Shown in pieces: positions 11,475 to 20,283 of a stretch of 64,000 nt of DNA. Positions within the stretch are counted from its first letter, which is position 1. Each line of letters starts with the position of its first letter. Origin of the DNA: JACMLX01 sp031374935 (GTDB taxonomy: Bacteria; Gemmatimonadota; Gemmatimonadetes; Gemmatimonadales; Gemmatimonadaceae); the NCBI GenBank assembly GCA_031374935.1, contig JANMHB010000183.1, positions 29,566 through 93,565 of the forward strand. Reading direction: 5' to 3'. Below the pieces are notes generated by a model. That model had not been told where the DNA came from. It did no database searches and worked only from the letters and a program-made list of their open reading frames with translations. The translations under genes and the position numbers were made by a program.

Positions 11475-12809
11475 TCAGTCGCCGCCGGAGAGCGCCTGGC
11501 CGTAGACCTCGTGTGCCGGCAGCACGACGCGCTGACCGAGCGTGATCGCCTGGCCGGCAAACTCGGCCAGACCGCCGCCGTGGTAGCCCTCCTCGCGATG
11601 CTCCTTGGTGTCCACCCCGGCGAGTTCGTCCGCGAGGCTGATCCGGATCTTCGTGATTGAGTTCACTGCCAGGACCACGACCGGTGTCATCACGGCCACG
11701 AACGCAATCGTGGCCAGCACCGCGATGGTCTGAACGCCGAGCAATCGTGAGTTGCCCGCGACCAATCCGTCCGCGCCCGCACCATTGATCACCTTCGTCG
11801 CAAAAACGCCGGTGGCCAATGCACCGACGATGCCGGCCACCCCATGACAGGCAAAGACATCGAGGGCGTCATCGATTGCCGTCTTCGCTCGCAGCTGGAT
11901 CGCAGCGTAGGCGCACGCCGCGCCAACGGCACCGATGGCAATCGCCGACAGCGGCGACACGAACCCAGCCGCCGGCGTGATGGCCACCAGCCCTGCCACG
12001 GCACCAGTCGCCGCACCAACCGCCGTCGCGTGACGTGTTCGGATCAGTTCGACCGCAATCCACGACAGCAGGCCTGCCGCCGCTGACGTATGCGTGGTGA
12101 TCAATGCGTTGGCCGAAATACCATCCGCGGCCAGCGCCGAGCCGGCGTTGAAGCCGAACCAGCCGAACCAGAGAATGCCCGCGCCGAGCAACGTCAGCGG
12201 CACGTTGTGCGGAAGAATCGCGGTGCGACCGGCGTCATGTCGTCGACCCAGCATCCTCGCCAGCACCACCGCCGCCACGCCGGCACTGATGTGCACCACA
12301 GTCCCACCGGCAAAGTCCAGCGCCCCGAGCGAGCGCAACCAGCCGCCATCGGCCCACACCCAGTGCGCCAGCGGCACATACACCAGCGCGCCCCAGAGCA
12401 ACGCGAACAGCAGAAAGGCCGTGAACCGCATCCGCTCGACCACCGCGCCACTGATCAACGCCACCGTGATGCCGGCAAACATCATCTGGAAGGCGGAGAA
12501 CAGCACGTGCGGAATGCCGGCGCTGTAGGTCGGATTCGGCGCCACACCGACACCCTGCATCCCCGCCCACGAGAAATCGCCCAGCCAGGTGGACCCGGTG
12601 GAGAAGGCCAGCGAATAGCCGGCCACCACCCAGAACACCGACATCACCGCCAGCGCGCCAAAGCTCATCAGCATCGTGTTCAGCACGGCACGATTTCGTG
12701 ACAGGCCGCCATAAAAACAAGCGAGCCCCGGGACCATCACCAGCACCAGCGCCGTCGACATCAGCACCCACGCGGTGTCACCCGCCACCAGTGGCGACGC
12801 CGGCGTCAT
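11475..12809 (-). CDS. amt: Ammonium transporter, Amt/AmtB family
   Basis: 444 residues. The longer frame open to 13295 only mirrors glnK; the ATG at 12809 overlaps the glnK TGA (ATGA). The Amt signatures are present: FYGGLSRNRAVLN after the first helix, the pore His in GGTVVHISAG and its partner in CHGVAGIVGAL, and about eleven helices. It forms a trimeric inner-membrane channel for ammonium uptake. It follows glnK, the usual pair in which GlnK docks on the cytoplasmic face of AmtB when nitrogen is plentiful. The C-terminal tail ends with an unusual acidic/Gly-rich stretch (EHREEGYHGGG) then about 30 residues, which may be the part that contacts GlnK. Confidence 0.96.
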   Translation of the reverse strand: MTPASPLVAGDTAWVLMSTALVLVMVPGLACFYGGLSRNRAVLNTMLMSFGALAVMSVFWVVAGYSLAFSTGSTWLGDFSWAGMQGVGVAPNPTYSAGIPHVLFSAFQMMFAGITVALISGAVVERMRFTAFLLFALLWGALVYVPLAHWVWADGGWLRSLGALDFAGGTVVHISAGVAAVVLARMLGRRHDAGRTAILPHNVPLTLLGAGILWFGWFGFNAGSALAADGISANALITTHTSAAAGLLSWIAVELIRTRHATAVGAATGAVAGLVAITPAAGFVSPLSAIAIGAVGAACAYAAIQLRAKTAIDDALDVFACHGVAGIVGALATGVFATKVINGAGADGLVAGNSRLLGVQTIAVLATIAFVAVMTPVVVLAVNSITKIRISLADELAGVDTKEHREEGYHGGGLAEFAGQAITLGQRVVLPAHEVYGQALSGGD

Positions 12810-13198
12810 GATGCCGCCTGCCGCTGCGCCTGGCGCTGCACCGCATCGGCCGTCACCGGCGTCAACGCGGCGGTGTCCTCTTCGCCGGTGCGGATGCGCA
12901 CGACGCGATCGAGATGCTGCACGAAGATCTTGCCGTCGCCGACATTGCCGGTGCGCGCCGAGGAGAGAATCGCGGCGATCGTGGGTTCGACATAGTGCTC
13001 GGACACCGCCATCTCGACCTTCACCTTTTCGTGAAATTCGAGGATCACCGTTTCGGCCCGGTACTGCTGCACGACCTCGCGTTCGCCGCCATGCCCGGAC
13101 ACGCGCGAGAACGTCACGCCGGTAACGCCGGCTCGAAAGAGTGCGGCCTTCACATCGGCGAGGCACTCGGGGCGAATGATGGCGGTGATCAACTTCAT
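12806..13198 (-). CDS. glnK: PII nitrogen-signalling protein GlnK
   Basis: 130 residues. The start at 13198 gives the canonical MKLITAIIRP N-terminus; the frame upstream of it is not coding. B- and C-loop motifs are intact (ARTGNVGDGKIFV, RIRTGEED). The protein aligns with E. coli GlnK without gaps from residue 1 to FHEKVKV, which shows that the uridylylation site Tyr51 is Val here, while Tyr46 of the T-loop is kept. Position 49 (phosphorylated Ser in cyanobacterial PII) is Glu. A C-terminal extension of about 18 residues, rich in Gln/Arg/Ala, follows the usual end. It should sense 2-oxoglutarate and adenine nucleotides and block Amt. No convincing sigma-54 promoter (TGGC-N8-TTGC) was found upstream. 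Confidence 0.95.
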   Translation of the reverse strand: MKLITAIIRPECLADVKAALFRAGVTGVTFSRVSGHGGEREVVQQYRAETVILEFHEKVKVEMAVSEHYVEPTIAAILSSARTGNVGDGKIFVQHLDRVVRIRTGEEDTAALTPVTADAVQRQAQRQAAS

Positions 13199-13442
13199 GG
13201 TCGGCGCATTCCCCTGGGCGGATCGTGAGGGTGAGATGGGTCGGCCGGCCGGCGGCGGCGGCAGTCTGCCGCATGATGGCGATATCCGGGTGCAAATGCT
13301 ATGACACACCGCCGGCGTCGTGCCGACGGCTGGCCCGGAGCACCCTGACGCTGCCGCACCCCGCGCCAACGACCGCAACCGGCCGTGCTATCTTCGCCTG
13401 ACCCCGAACCGGGTCAGACAGGCTTTTCCCGACACCCTCGCG

Positions 13443-16331
13443 ATGCGCCCTTCCCGCCACGGCGGTGCCACCCGGCTTGCTCGCCGGATCCTTCTCCTGC
13501 TCGTCCCGCTGCTGACCGCGGTGCCGCTTCCGGCGCAGGATGTGGTGCGCAGCAGCGTTGCCTGGCGCACGATCCGCACCCAGTGGTTCGACATGCACTA
13601 TCCGCTCGATGCCGAAGCGTGGGCGGTGGAGCTGGCACCGCGGCTGGACGCTCTGCGCGATGCCGTCGCCACATTGGTCGGCTTCGCGCCATCCGGTCGG
13701 ACGACCATCCTGATCGACGACCCGTACAATCAACCGAACGGCAAGGCGGTGCCGCTGCTCGGATCTCCGGTGATGCATCTCTGGGTCACGCCACCGGGGC
13801 CCACCGATCAGATCGCGAATCACCGCGGCTGGGGCCTCAAGCTGGCGTCGCACGAGTTCGGGCACATCGCGCACCTCACGCGGCCGGCGCGGCGATCGCA
13901 GTGGTACTGGCACCTGCTGCCCGCGCAGGTCAGTCCCCTGTCGATCGGCACCCCGCGATGGGCCGTCGAGGGGTACGCCACCTGGATCGAAGGCAGGATC
14001 ACCGGCAGCGGCCGCCCGCACGGTGCCTGGCGGCCGGCGCTGCTCCGCGAACTCGCGCTCGAGGGGCGCTTGCCCAGCTATGCCGCGTTGAGTGCCAGCG
14101 GTGGCTACAAGGGCGGCAGTATGGCGTACCTGGCCGGATCGGCGTTCTGGGAGTGGCTCGCAGCGCAGCGCGGTGACACCTCGATGACGCTGGTGTTCCG
14201 GCGACAGACCGCCCGCGTCGCACGCGCGTTCGACGAGGCCTTTCGCGGTGTGTATGGTGACGGGCCCGCGGTGCTCTATGGTCGCTTCAGCGCCGAGCTG
14301 ACAGCCAAGGCGTTCATCGCCGACTCCGCGCTGAAGCGCGGCGGATTGGTTGCCGGTGCACGGCTGGCACGCTTCGGCTCCGCGGTCGGTGGGCCCGCGA
14401 TCAGCAGCGATGGCAAACGCATGGCGCTGGTGCTGCCGGGGCTGGGTGGAGCGCCGCCACGGGTGGTGGTCAGTCCGCCGGACAGTCAGGCTCCTGGCGT
14501 GCGCGACACGGTGCCGACGGCGCAGCTGTTGACGCGCGATCCGCAGGACGTGGCGGCGGTGCGCATCTATCCCCGCCTGGCGAAAGCCATCGCCACACTC
14601 ACGCCGCGGCGTGGCCGATCGTTTCTCAATCCGCGATTCCTCGATCGAACGGGCACCCAGCTCCTGCTGGAGTCATGGAGTTTTCGGCCGGACGGCTCAC
14701 TGCGTCCTGATCTCGCGACCTGGAATCTCGAGACGCGCGCCGTGCGCTTCGTCACCGATGGCGCGGCCGTGCAGGATGCCGATCCCGCACCCGATGGCAG
14801 CCGCGCCGCCGCCATCAGGTGCATTGGCGGCAGCTGCGATCTCGTCCTGGTCTCGTTGCGCGACGGCCAGGTCACCACGCTCTCGGCCGGATCACCGACG
14901 AAGGTGTTCAGTCACCCGCGATGGTCGCCCGATGGGCGACAGATCGTGACCAGTGTACAGGATCGCGATGGGCTCTGGCGCCTGACGGTGATCGATGCCG
15001 GGACCGGTGCCAGCACGATCGTCACGCCGGACGACGACGTGAATCGCCACTCCGCCAGCTTCGATGCGTCGGGGCGTGAACTGGTGTACGTCAGCGAAGC
15101 AGGAGGGATTCCGAACGTCGAATCGTTGCGTCTCGACGATGGCACGCGCATCACGCGTACGCGCCTGACCGGCAGTGCCTACGAACCCGCGCCACTGCCG
15201 GATGGCAGCATCCTGTTTCTCAATGAGTTCGCCGGCGGTATGGACCTGCGACGCATCGAACGCGGGAGTGTCGCCAGCGCCGACGCGCTCCGCGACGTCG
15301 CCGCGCAACTGGTTCCAGCACTGCCACTCCCTCGCACGGCCGGTGTGCCGCTGGCGACGGCGCCGGTTCCCGCGCCGCGCCTCTATCGTGCCGGTCCACG
15401 CAGCTACCGCTGGCTGGCGCAGACGGCACTGGCCCGCGACGGCATGATGCAGAGCGCCGCGCTGGCGAGCGCCGACCCGGCGAATCGCCTCGTCTGGACG
15501 CTCAATGGCCTGCTCGGCACGCGACCGGCCTGGCGTGGCGGAGTGGCGAGTCTGGCCTGGTATGGGTCGCGCCCGTCACTGCGTGCGGAATCGTTCTGGC
15601 TGGAGCAACGCGCAACCGCACAACGCAACGCGGCCAGCGTGCAAGGCGATGACTACCGCATTGCCGGTGGCTCGGTGGCGCTCGAACTGCCACGCGCCGG
15701 CTCGTCGTTGTCGCGACGCCTGTCCGTGAGCGCGTTTGCCGGCGCCGCACAACGTGGGGGACGCGAGTCTGAGCGACGCTTGCTCGCGAGCGCCAGTTAC
15801 GCGCTCGGGGGTGTGGTTGGATGGCGGAAGTCTTCCGCGCTGTCATTGCGCGTGGCCGCCGGACGACTCGGTGACAGCACGACGCTTCGCGCCAGCCTCG
15901 CTGCGTCGGCAACCGCGTATCGCGTCCGCCTCGATGCGCGAGCGCACCGCGCGCGCGCCGGGACGCCGGCGTTCGAGCAATTCAGCGCCGGCGGATTCGC
16001 GCCGCCACTCAGCGACAACGCCACGCTGGCGCAACGCATCGCCATTCCATCGCTGCCGGTCGGCATCGCGCAAGGGAGAGCACTGTACGAACTGCGCGTC
16101 GAACGACCGGCACCACTGCTGCCCGCCACCGTGTATGCGCATTCCGTCGGCAGTACCTGGAAGCTCGACCGGCACTCGGCCGTCATCGGCATCGAGCGCG
16201 GCATCGAATTTGATTACCTCGGGTTGGTCGGCTTGCCACGACTCCGCGCGCTGGCAGGCGTGGCGCGTATCGTGCGCGGTCCATTGCAGGACAAAGGTTC
16301 CGCATACCTCATGATCGGATGGCGTCCATGA
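13443..16331 (+). CDS. Secreted HEXXH-protease-like protein with TolB-type propeller and barrel-like C-terminus
   Basis: About 962 residues from the ATG at 13443, which begins a signal peptide ending in LPAQ; the frame upstream to 13320 lacks one. Residues 40-300 resemble peptidase MA-like gluzincins: HEFGH (137-141) supplies the zinc-binding His and catalytic Glu, and the third ligand is probably the Glu in AVEGYATW (near 176). Residues 340-640 hold propeller-like repeats such as SPDGRQIV and NRHSASFDASGREL, as in TolB or WD40-like PD40 domains. From about 700 the sequence alternates polar and hydrophobic residues and ends in an aromatic C-terminus (MIGWRP), as in outer-membrane barrels. It is therefore probably an outer-membrane-anchored metalloprotease. 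The stop overlaps the next ATG (ATGA). Confidence 0.85.
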   Translation: MRPSRHGGATRLARRILLLLVPLLTAVPLPAQDVVRSSVAWRTIRTQWFDMHYPLDAEAWAVELAPRLDALRDAVATLVGFAPSGRTTILIDDPYNQPNGKAVPLLGSPVMHLWVTPPGPTDQIANHRGWGLKLASHEFGHIAHLTRPARRSQWYWHLLPAQVSPLSIGTPRWAVEGYATWIEGRITGSGRPHGAWRPALLRELALEGRLPSYAALSASGGYKGGSMAYLAGSAFWEWLAAQRGDTSMTLVFRRQTARVARAFDEAFRGVYGDGPAVLYGRFSAELTAKAFIADSALKRGGLVAGARLARFGSAVGGPAISSDGKRMALVLPGLGGAPPRVVVSPPDSQAPGVRDTVPTAQLLTRDPQDVAAVRIYPRLAKAIATLTPRRGRSFLNPRFLDRTGTQLLLESWSFRPDGSLRPDLATWNLETRAVRFVTDGAAVQDADPAPDGSRAAAIRCIGGSCDLVLVSLRDGQVTTLSAGSPTKVFSHPRWSPDGRQIVTSVQDRDGLWRLTVIDAGTGASTIVTPDDDVNRHSASFDASGRELVYVSEAGGIPNVESLRLDDGTRITRTRLTGSAYEPAPLPDGSILFLNEFAGGMDLRRIERGSVASADALRDVAAQLVPALPLPRTAGVPLATAPVPAPRLYRAGPRSYRWLAQTALARDGMMQSAALASADPANRLVWTLNGLLGTRPAWRGGVASLAWYGSRPSLRAESFWLEQRATAQRNAASVQGDDYRIAGGSVALELPRAGSSLSRRLSVSAFAGAAQRGGRESERRLLASASYALGGVVGWRKSSALSLRVAAGRLGDSTTLRASLAASATAYRVRLDARAHRARAGTPAFEQFSAGGFAPPLSDNATLAQRIAIPSLPVGIAQGRALYELRVERPAPLLPATVYAHSVGSTWKLDRHSAVIGIERGIEFDYLGLVGLPRLRALAGVARIVRGPLQDKGSAYLMIGWRP

Positions 16332-16843
16332 CGAAGCGCGTTGCATGTCTGGTGGGGCCGGAGTACGAGGACCTCGAAGTCTGGTATCCCAAGCTGCGCC
16401 TCGAGGAAGCCGGGTACGTGGTGCCGCTGATCGGGATCGGCGACGCCATGTATCACGGAAAACACGGCTACCCAGCGACGATCGATGCACACATCGACGA
16501 CATCGACGCCGCGACGCTCGACGGCATCATCGCTCCTGGCGGCTGGGCGCCGGACAAGCTGCGCCGCATTCCCGCGGTGCTGGACGCCGTGCGCGCGGTG
16601 CACGCGCGCGGCAAGATGGTGGCCACGGTGTGTCACGGCCCGTGGATCCTGATCTCCGCCGGCATCGTGCGCGGCCGGATGATGACCGGCAGCGTCGGCG
16701 TGCGCGACGACGTGGTGAATGCGGGCGGACTATGGATCGATCAGCCGTCGGTGATCGACGGCAACATCGTCAGCGCGCGCGTGCCGAAGGACCTGCCGGC
16801 CTTCGGCGTTGCGATGCTGGAGGTGCTGCGGACGCAGGGGTGA
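16328..16843 (+). CDS. DJ-1/PfpI family protein
   Basis: 171 residues from the ATG at 16328, which overlaps the upstream stop (ATGA); an in-frame ATG nine bases earlier is the alternative. Family marks are the conserved acid in YEDLE (Glu14), the IIAPGGWAPD strand, and the nucleophile elbow TVCHGPW with Cys102 followed by His103. Class members are intracellular proteases, glyoxalases/deglycases or chaperones; sequence alone does not say which. Coupling to a secreted protease-like gene is odd for a cytosolic protein and may only reflect co-transcription. Confidence 0.93.
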   Translation: MTKRVACLVGPEYEDLEVWYPKLRLEEAGYVVPLIGIGDAMYHGKHGYPATIDAHIDDIDAATLDGIIAPGGWAPDKLRRIPAVLDAVRAVHARGKMVATVCHGPWILISAGIVRGRMMTGSVGVRDDVVNAGGLWIDQPSVIDGNIVSARVPKDLPAFGVAMLEVLRTQG

Positions 16844-16882
16844 TGCGTTGAGACGGCAGGCGATCAGCTGATGCGCTGACGC

Positions 16883-18127
16883 TCAGCGCTGCGAGACCTG
16901 CTCGGCGCGCGCTCGCGCCGCCGCCACACCGGCAGCCCGCCCGGTGCACCAGGCCCAGAGGAAGTTGTAGCCGCCGATCGGCCCGAACGCGTCCAGCACC
17001 TCGCCGCAGAGGAACAGGCCAGGATGCTTGCGGCTCTCCATCGTCCGGTGGTCGATCTCGGCCAGACTCACGCCGCCGCCAGTAACCTCGGCCTTCTTGT
17101 AGCCTTCGTCGCCCGCCCACGGCAGCTCGCCGCGCACCAGCGTGTCGATCAGCCGCAGGCGCTCGTCACGACGGAGTTCACTCAACACCCGCAGCGGATC
17201 GACGTTCGCGCGCTCGATGAGCACACCGGCCAGTCGTTCCGGAAGTTCGGCGCGCACCGCTCCCGACACCGTTCGCACACCGTGCGGCGCGAGGCGCACC
17301 TGCCACGCGGCGTCGTCGTGCGGCGTCCACCGCACGGCGATCGTGGCGCGCTGAGCGTGGATCGTCCGTGAACGCACCGCCACGTGTGACACGTTGAGCA
17401 CCGACGGTCCGCTGTAGCCCCGATGCGTGAACAGGAACCCGCCGGTCGCCTGCGCCGACTCGTCACCGACTTTGGCCGACAGCGTGACGGCGAGTGATAT
17501 CCCCGCCAGCTCGGTGAATGCATTCGGCTCGACCGTTATCGGCGTCAGCGCTGCGTAGGTGGCGTGAATCGTGTGCCCGAGCTTCCGCAGGAGCGCCAGC
17601 CCGCGCCCGTCACTGCCGGTGGCGGGCACCGAGAGGCCGCCGGTGGCGATGACCACCGCGTCGGCGCCGAATTCCCGGTCATCGTCGCAGAGAACCAACC
17701 AGCGCCCCGCCATCGGCACCACGTCGCGCACACTGACCTCAGGCACGAACTCCACGCCAGCCGCGATTGCGGCCGAGAGCAAGCCATCGCGCACATCGCG
17801 CGCCTTGTGCGACGCGGGGAAGAGCTTCAGCGACACTTCTTCGTGTTCGAGCGGAATGCCGAGGTCCTGCTCGAAGAACCGGATCTGCTCGGCGAGGGGC
17901 CACGAGCGAATGATGCGTCGCAGCACATTCGGCGAGGAATCCGTCACGAACCGCGCCTCGTCAACCCGCGATGGCAGCACATTGCAGCGACCGCCGCCGC
18001 TGATCAGGATCTTGCGACCGCCATCCCTGGTGCGCTCGAGCAGCGTGACACGCGCACCCGCACGTGCGGCAAAGATCGCCGCCATGGTGCCGGCAGCCCC
18101 GGCGCCGACGATCACGACGTCGGTCAT
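16883..18127 (-). CDS. BaiN/RdsA-type NAD(P)/FAD-dependent oxidoreductase (HI0933/YhiN family)
   Basis: 414 residues. The N-terminal Rossmann motif VIVGAGAAGTMAA and the family-specific GRKILISGGGRCN stretch (about 37-49) identify the group. An ATGG-type second nucleotide motif (VIATGGLSVPATGSDG) and a C-terminal FAD contact around LFLCGEVLDAFGPIGGYN are intact, so the protein is full length. Members are flavoproteins of poorly defined substrate; BaiN reduces bile-acid intermediates in Clostridium, but most homologues act elsewhere. It converges with the DJ-1 gene 40 bp away. It has no evident operon partner; the next gene upstream is on the other strand. Confidence 0.95.
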   Translation of the reverse strand: MTDVVIVGAGAAGTMAAIFAARAGARVTLLERTRDGGRKILISGGGRCNVLPSRVDEARFVTDSSPNVLRRIIRSWPLAEQIRFFEQDLGIPLEHEEVSLKLFPASHKARDVRDGLLSAAIAAGVEFVPEVSVRDVVPMAGRWLVLCDDDREFGADAVVIATGGLSVPATGSDGRGLALLRKLGHTIHATYAALTPITVEPNAFTELAGISLAVTLSAKVGDESAQATGGFLFTHRGYSGPSVLNVSHVAVRSRTIHAQRATIAVRWTPHDDAAWQVRLAPHGVRTVSGAVRAELPERLAGVLIERANVDPLRVLSELRRDERLRLIDTLVRGELPWAGDEGYKKAEVTGGGVSLAEIDHRTMESRKHPGLFLCGEVLDAFGPIGGYNFLWAWCTGRAAGVAAARARAEQVSQR

Positions 18128-18432
18128 GCCGTCGCGCGCGCTGGCGCCCTTGGAGCTTCACTGCGATCAGGACGACGCCAGCGGACGCACACCTGCAGAA
18201 GACATGGCACGATGATCGGGGTCGGGGACGCATCAACATAGCGTCGCGGCACCCCGTGCCTCCTTCGCACTGACGCCCATCCCGCCATCCGAGACCCGGT
18301 CGCTACTGCTTCGCGCCGAATGCGCCGTGGGCGACTCAAGCTCGTCGGGGACGGACCGATACTGGCGCGGAGTGGGCAGCAGCAACGCGCCGATGTGCCG
18401 GCTTCCCTCTCTCACAGCGTCAGAGGCCTTGA
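18128..18432. other. Intergenic stretch without a convincing gene
   Basis: About 305 bp between the BaiN-type gene (leftward) and the first small rightward frame at 18433. Open frames here have Arg/Ser/Pro-rich translations typical of antisense or intergenic GC-rich DNA. I see no tRNA-like structure, clear repeat or strong promoter. It must hold the promoter of the flavoprotein gene and, if real, that of the small genes. Confidence 0.5.
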
Positions 18433-18561
18433 ATGAGCGCCGCGGTCCTGCTGGTCACCCTGCTTGCCCCCGCGCTGTTGGCGGTTCCGTGGCGTCGGCC
18501 CAGGCCGGCCCGAATCACGTACCCCCGCAGTTCAGCCCAGCGGAGACGCGATGTTCGCTGA
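18433..18561 (+). CDS. Candidate 42-residue hydrophobic/basic microprotein
   Basis: ATG at 18433 with AGAGG six bases upstream; stop TGA at 18559-18561. The product starts with a hydrophobic run (MSAAVLLVTLLAPALLAV) and then becomes strongly basic (RRPRPARITYPR). It could be a single-pass membrane peptide with a cytoplasmic basic tail, or a signal-peptide-like leader. Third positions are G or C in most of the first 29 codons, then drift. The stop lies inside the start of the next small frame (11-bp overlap), suggesting coupling. No family is recognised; the frame may be fortuitous. Confidence 0.4.
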   Translation: MSAAVLLVTLLAPALLAVPWRRPRPARITYPRSSAQRRRDVR

Positions 18562-18766
18562 CGAAGCGTTCGACGACGACGCCGTCGCCGACTGCGCGGA
18601 CGAGGGCGTCGTGCTCGACGGGCCGGCATCGCTGCTCAAGGCACTCATCGACATCGAGCCGTCACCGCCCGCGTTCAAGTCAGCGTTGTGGCGGGGCGTT
18701 GCCGGCAGCGGTGCCGTCAACCATCGGGCTGATTCGCTGCGAGGGCTCTCGCCAGAGCCGGGCTGA
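18551..18766 (+). CDS. Candidate 71-residue acidic protein
   Basis: ATG at 18551 with GGAG five bases upstream. The first 25 residues are very acidic (FADEAFDDDAVADCADEG), followed by a short helix (SLLKALIDIEP). About 88 per cent of the first 50 codons end in G or C with sensible amino-acid choice, unlike the shadow frames nearby. Codon quality falls after about residue 52, exactly where the frame runs into the 3' end of the convergent lipoprotein gene (87-bp tail-to-tail overlap). It may thus be a short real gene or a fragment. Nothing is recognised. Confidence 0.4.
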   Translation: MFADEAFDDDAVADCADEGVVLDGPASLLKALIDIEPSPPAFKSALWRGVAGSGAVNHRADSLRGLSPEPG

Positions 18767-20164
18767 GACGACCGTCGTCCGACCAGCGCGCACGACGACA
18801 CTCGGCAGACTCAGTTGACGCGTGCCCGCCGCATCCACCAGCAGCTCGTGGGTCCCGGCAGGCATTCGCATGCGCAGCACTGACACGCTGCCGGGCAGCA
18901 ATGTCCAGGCGCGCGTGTCGGCCCGCTCGAGCGCGGTGGTTGCGACGTTGGTCAGCACCTTGGCGAACATCGCGGCCGTCTCCCATCCGTCGTCGTCCTT
19001 CTTCCCTTTCTTCTTGTCCTTCTTCTTCCCGCCCGATGCTGCCGCCGCTTCGAGGGCCTTTGCGGCAGCGTACTTGGCCACCGCCCGCGAGACCGTGCGG
19101 GCCATGATGGCTCCGCGATCGCGCCGATAGTCCGCAGCCATTGCATCACTGAGACTGACGTCGGTGATCGCCCCCTCGGCGCGACTCCCGTCGGCCGCGA
19201 TCTGCACCGGGCCCACGCCGAGCGGACGCGGGCGCCGCAACACCGGCCAGCTCATGTCGAGCAGATAGCTCGCGCGAGCACCGCGCCAGGGCCCGAAGCG
19301 ACTGTCAGTGAATCGCCATGACGGGGTGTCGTCCCACCAGAGTCCCCCGTTGCGCAGGGCGCCAAAATCCGACAGCATCCGCTCCGCCGCATTGCGTCCA
19401 TCATTGGCCTGCGCATTCTCGCCGCTGAAGATCGGGATCGTCAGTCCAACCGCGACCTTGTGCGCGACGTCACCACGTTCGACCACCACCAGCACGTCAC
19501 CGAGCGAGTCACCCGGCGGCGTCCAGGCGCTGTCGAGCGCGGCACCGAGCCGGATTGCATTGCGCCGCGCGACGTCCGCATCGCTCCAGTCGCGTGCCTG
19601 CTCGAACGCCGCCGCCGCAACGGTGTGCAGCATCGCCCGCATTGGACGTTCATCGTCATCCGGATCGCCGACACTCGCGAGCAGCGCGACCAGCCGACGC
19701 GCCTCCACGGCAGCGGCATCGGCGTCGCCAGCTGCGCTCCACGCCAGCAGGGCATTGTAGTGCAGCAGCAGCCGTTCGTTCTTGCCGGCCGTGTACGGCA
19801 ACGCATAGTCATTCGAGAGCAGTGCCGCGGCCGTGCGACTCACGCTCTTGGTGAAGCGATCCTCGCTCACCGCAAACGCCTGATCGAAGAGACCACCGGC
19901 GTCCCGATACCGTCCGGCGTACCGCGCCGATGTGGCCTGATACAGCAGCCGCAGCAACCGATCATCGGGGCTGAGCGGCGACTTCCGGTTACCTACCGCG
20001 CGGAATGCCGAGTCGGCCCTGCCTTGGCTGAGCAGCGTCCGAACCCGTTCGTCGTCGATCTGCAAGCCGTTCGACGCCGTGAGGTAGCTACGCGCCGTGT
20101 TCGACAGCGTGGTACACGCAGTCAACGAGGCGAGTGCGACAACCAGCGGGAAGGAGCGCCACAT
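18680..20164 (-). CDS. COG3014-like lipoprotein
   Basis: About 494 residues from the ATG at 20164, which begins a lipoprotein signal with lipobox TAC (residue 17-18 region, LASLTAC). The frame upstream to 20278 is Cys-rich and not plausible. The mid-region pattern, a helical repeat with LLLHYNALLAW followed by AVEARRLVALL, is the hallmark I associate with COG3014, an uncharacterised lipoprotein family found next to lpoB. A low-complexity Lys/Asp segment near residue 395 (GGKKKDKKKGKKDDD) probably marks an exposed linker. A C-terminal beta domain follows. It is the last gene of the lipoprotein trio; a hairpin at 20235 separates it from the preceding gene. A role in envelope or peptidoglycan upkeep is inferred from neighbourhood. 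Confidence 0.8.
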   Translation of the reverse strand: MWRSFPLVVALASLTACTTLSNTARSYLTASNGLQIDDERVRTLLSQGRADSAFRAVGNRKSPLSPDDRLLRLLYQATSARYAGRYRDAGGLFDQAFAVSEDRFTKSVSRTAAALLSNDYALPYTAGKNERLLLHYNALLAWSAAGDADAAAVEARRLVALLASVGDPDDDERPMRAMLHTVAAAAFEQARDWSDADVARRNAIRLGAALDSAWTPPGDSLGDVLVVVERGDVAHKVAVGLTIPIFSGENAQANDGRNAAERMLSDFGALRNGGLWWDDTPSWRFTDSRFGPWRGARASYLLDMSWPVLRRPRPLGVGPVQIAADGSRAEGAITDVSLSDAMAADYRRDRGAIMARTVSRAVAKYAAAKALEAAAASGGKKKDKKKGKKDDDGWETAAMFAKVLTNVATTALERADTRAWTLLPGSVSVLRMRMPAGTHELLVDAAGTRQLSLPSVVVRAGRTTVVSARLWREPSQRISPMVDGTAAGNAPPQR

Positions 20165-20234
20165 GACGGGGAGTCTCAGCGGTCGAGCGAGAAGGAACGA
20201 CAGACACAAACAGACACAACAGGAGGTTGCACAC

Positions 20235-20268
20235 GGAGCGACGCTGGCCATCGACGCCAGGTCGCTCC
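20235..20268 (-). terminator. Hairpin between the TPR-like and COG3014-like lipoprotein genes
   Basis: Arms 20235-20248 and 20256-20268 pair over 13 bp with one bulged base and a 7-nt loop. It lies 15 bp after the stop of the upstream gene on the minus strand. The following RNA is only moderately U-rich and contains a tandem 10-bp repeat (CAGACACAAA/C on the plus strand, 20201-20220). It may reduce rather than abolish read-through into the COG3014-like gene. Confidence 0.5.
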
Positions 20269-20283
20269 GCAGGTCCACGGGAT

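Noticed and set aside
12810..13295. N-terminal extension of the ammonium transporter frame
   Set aside because: It lies in glnK in another frame and is Arg/Gly-rich; the ATGA overlap gives the natural start at 12809.
13199..13442. Sigma-54 promoter upstream of glnK
   Set aside because: Looked for TGGC-N8-TTGC because of the nitrogen role; only an isolated TTGCA was found.
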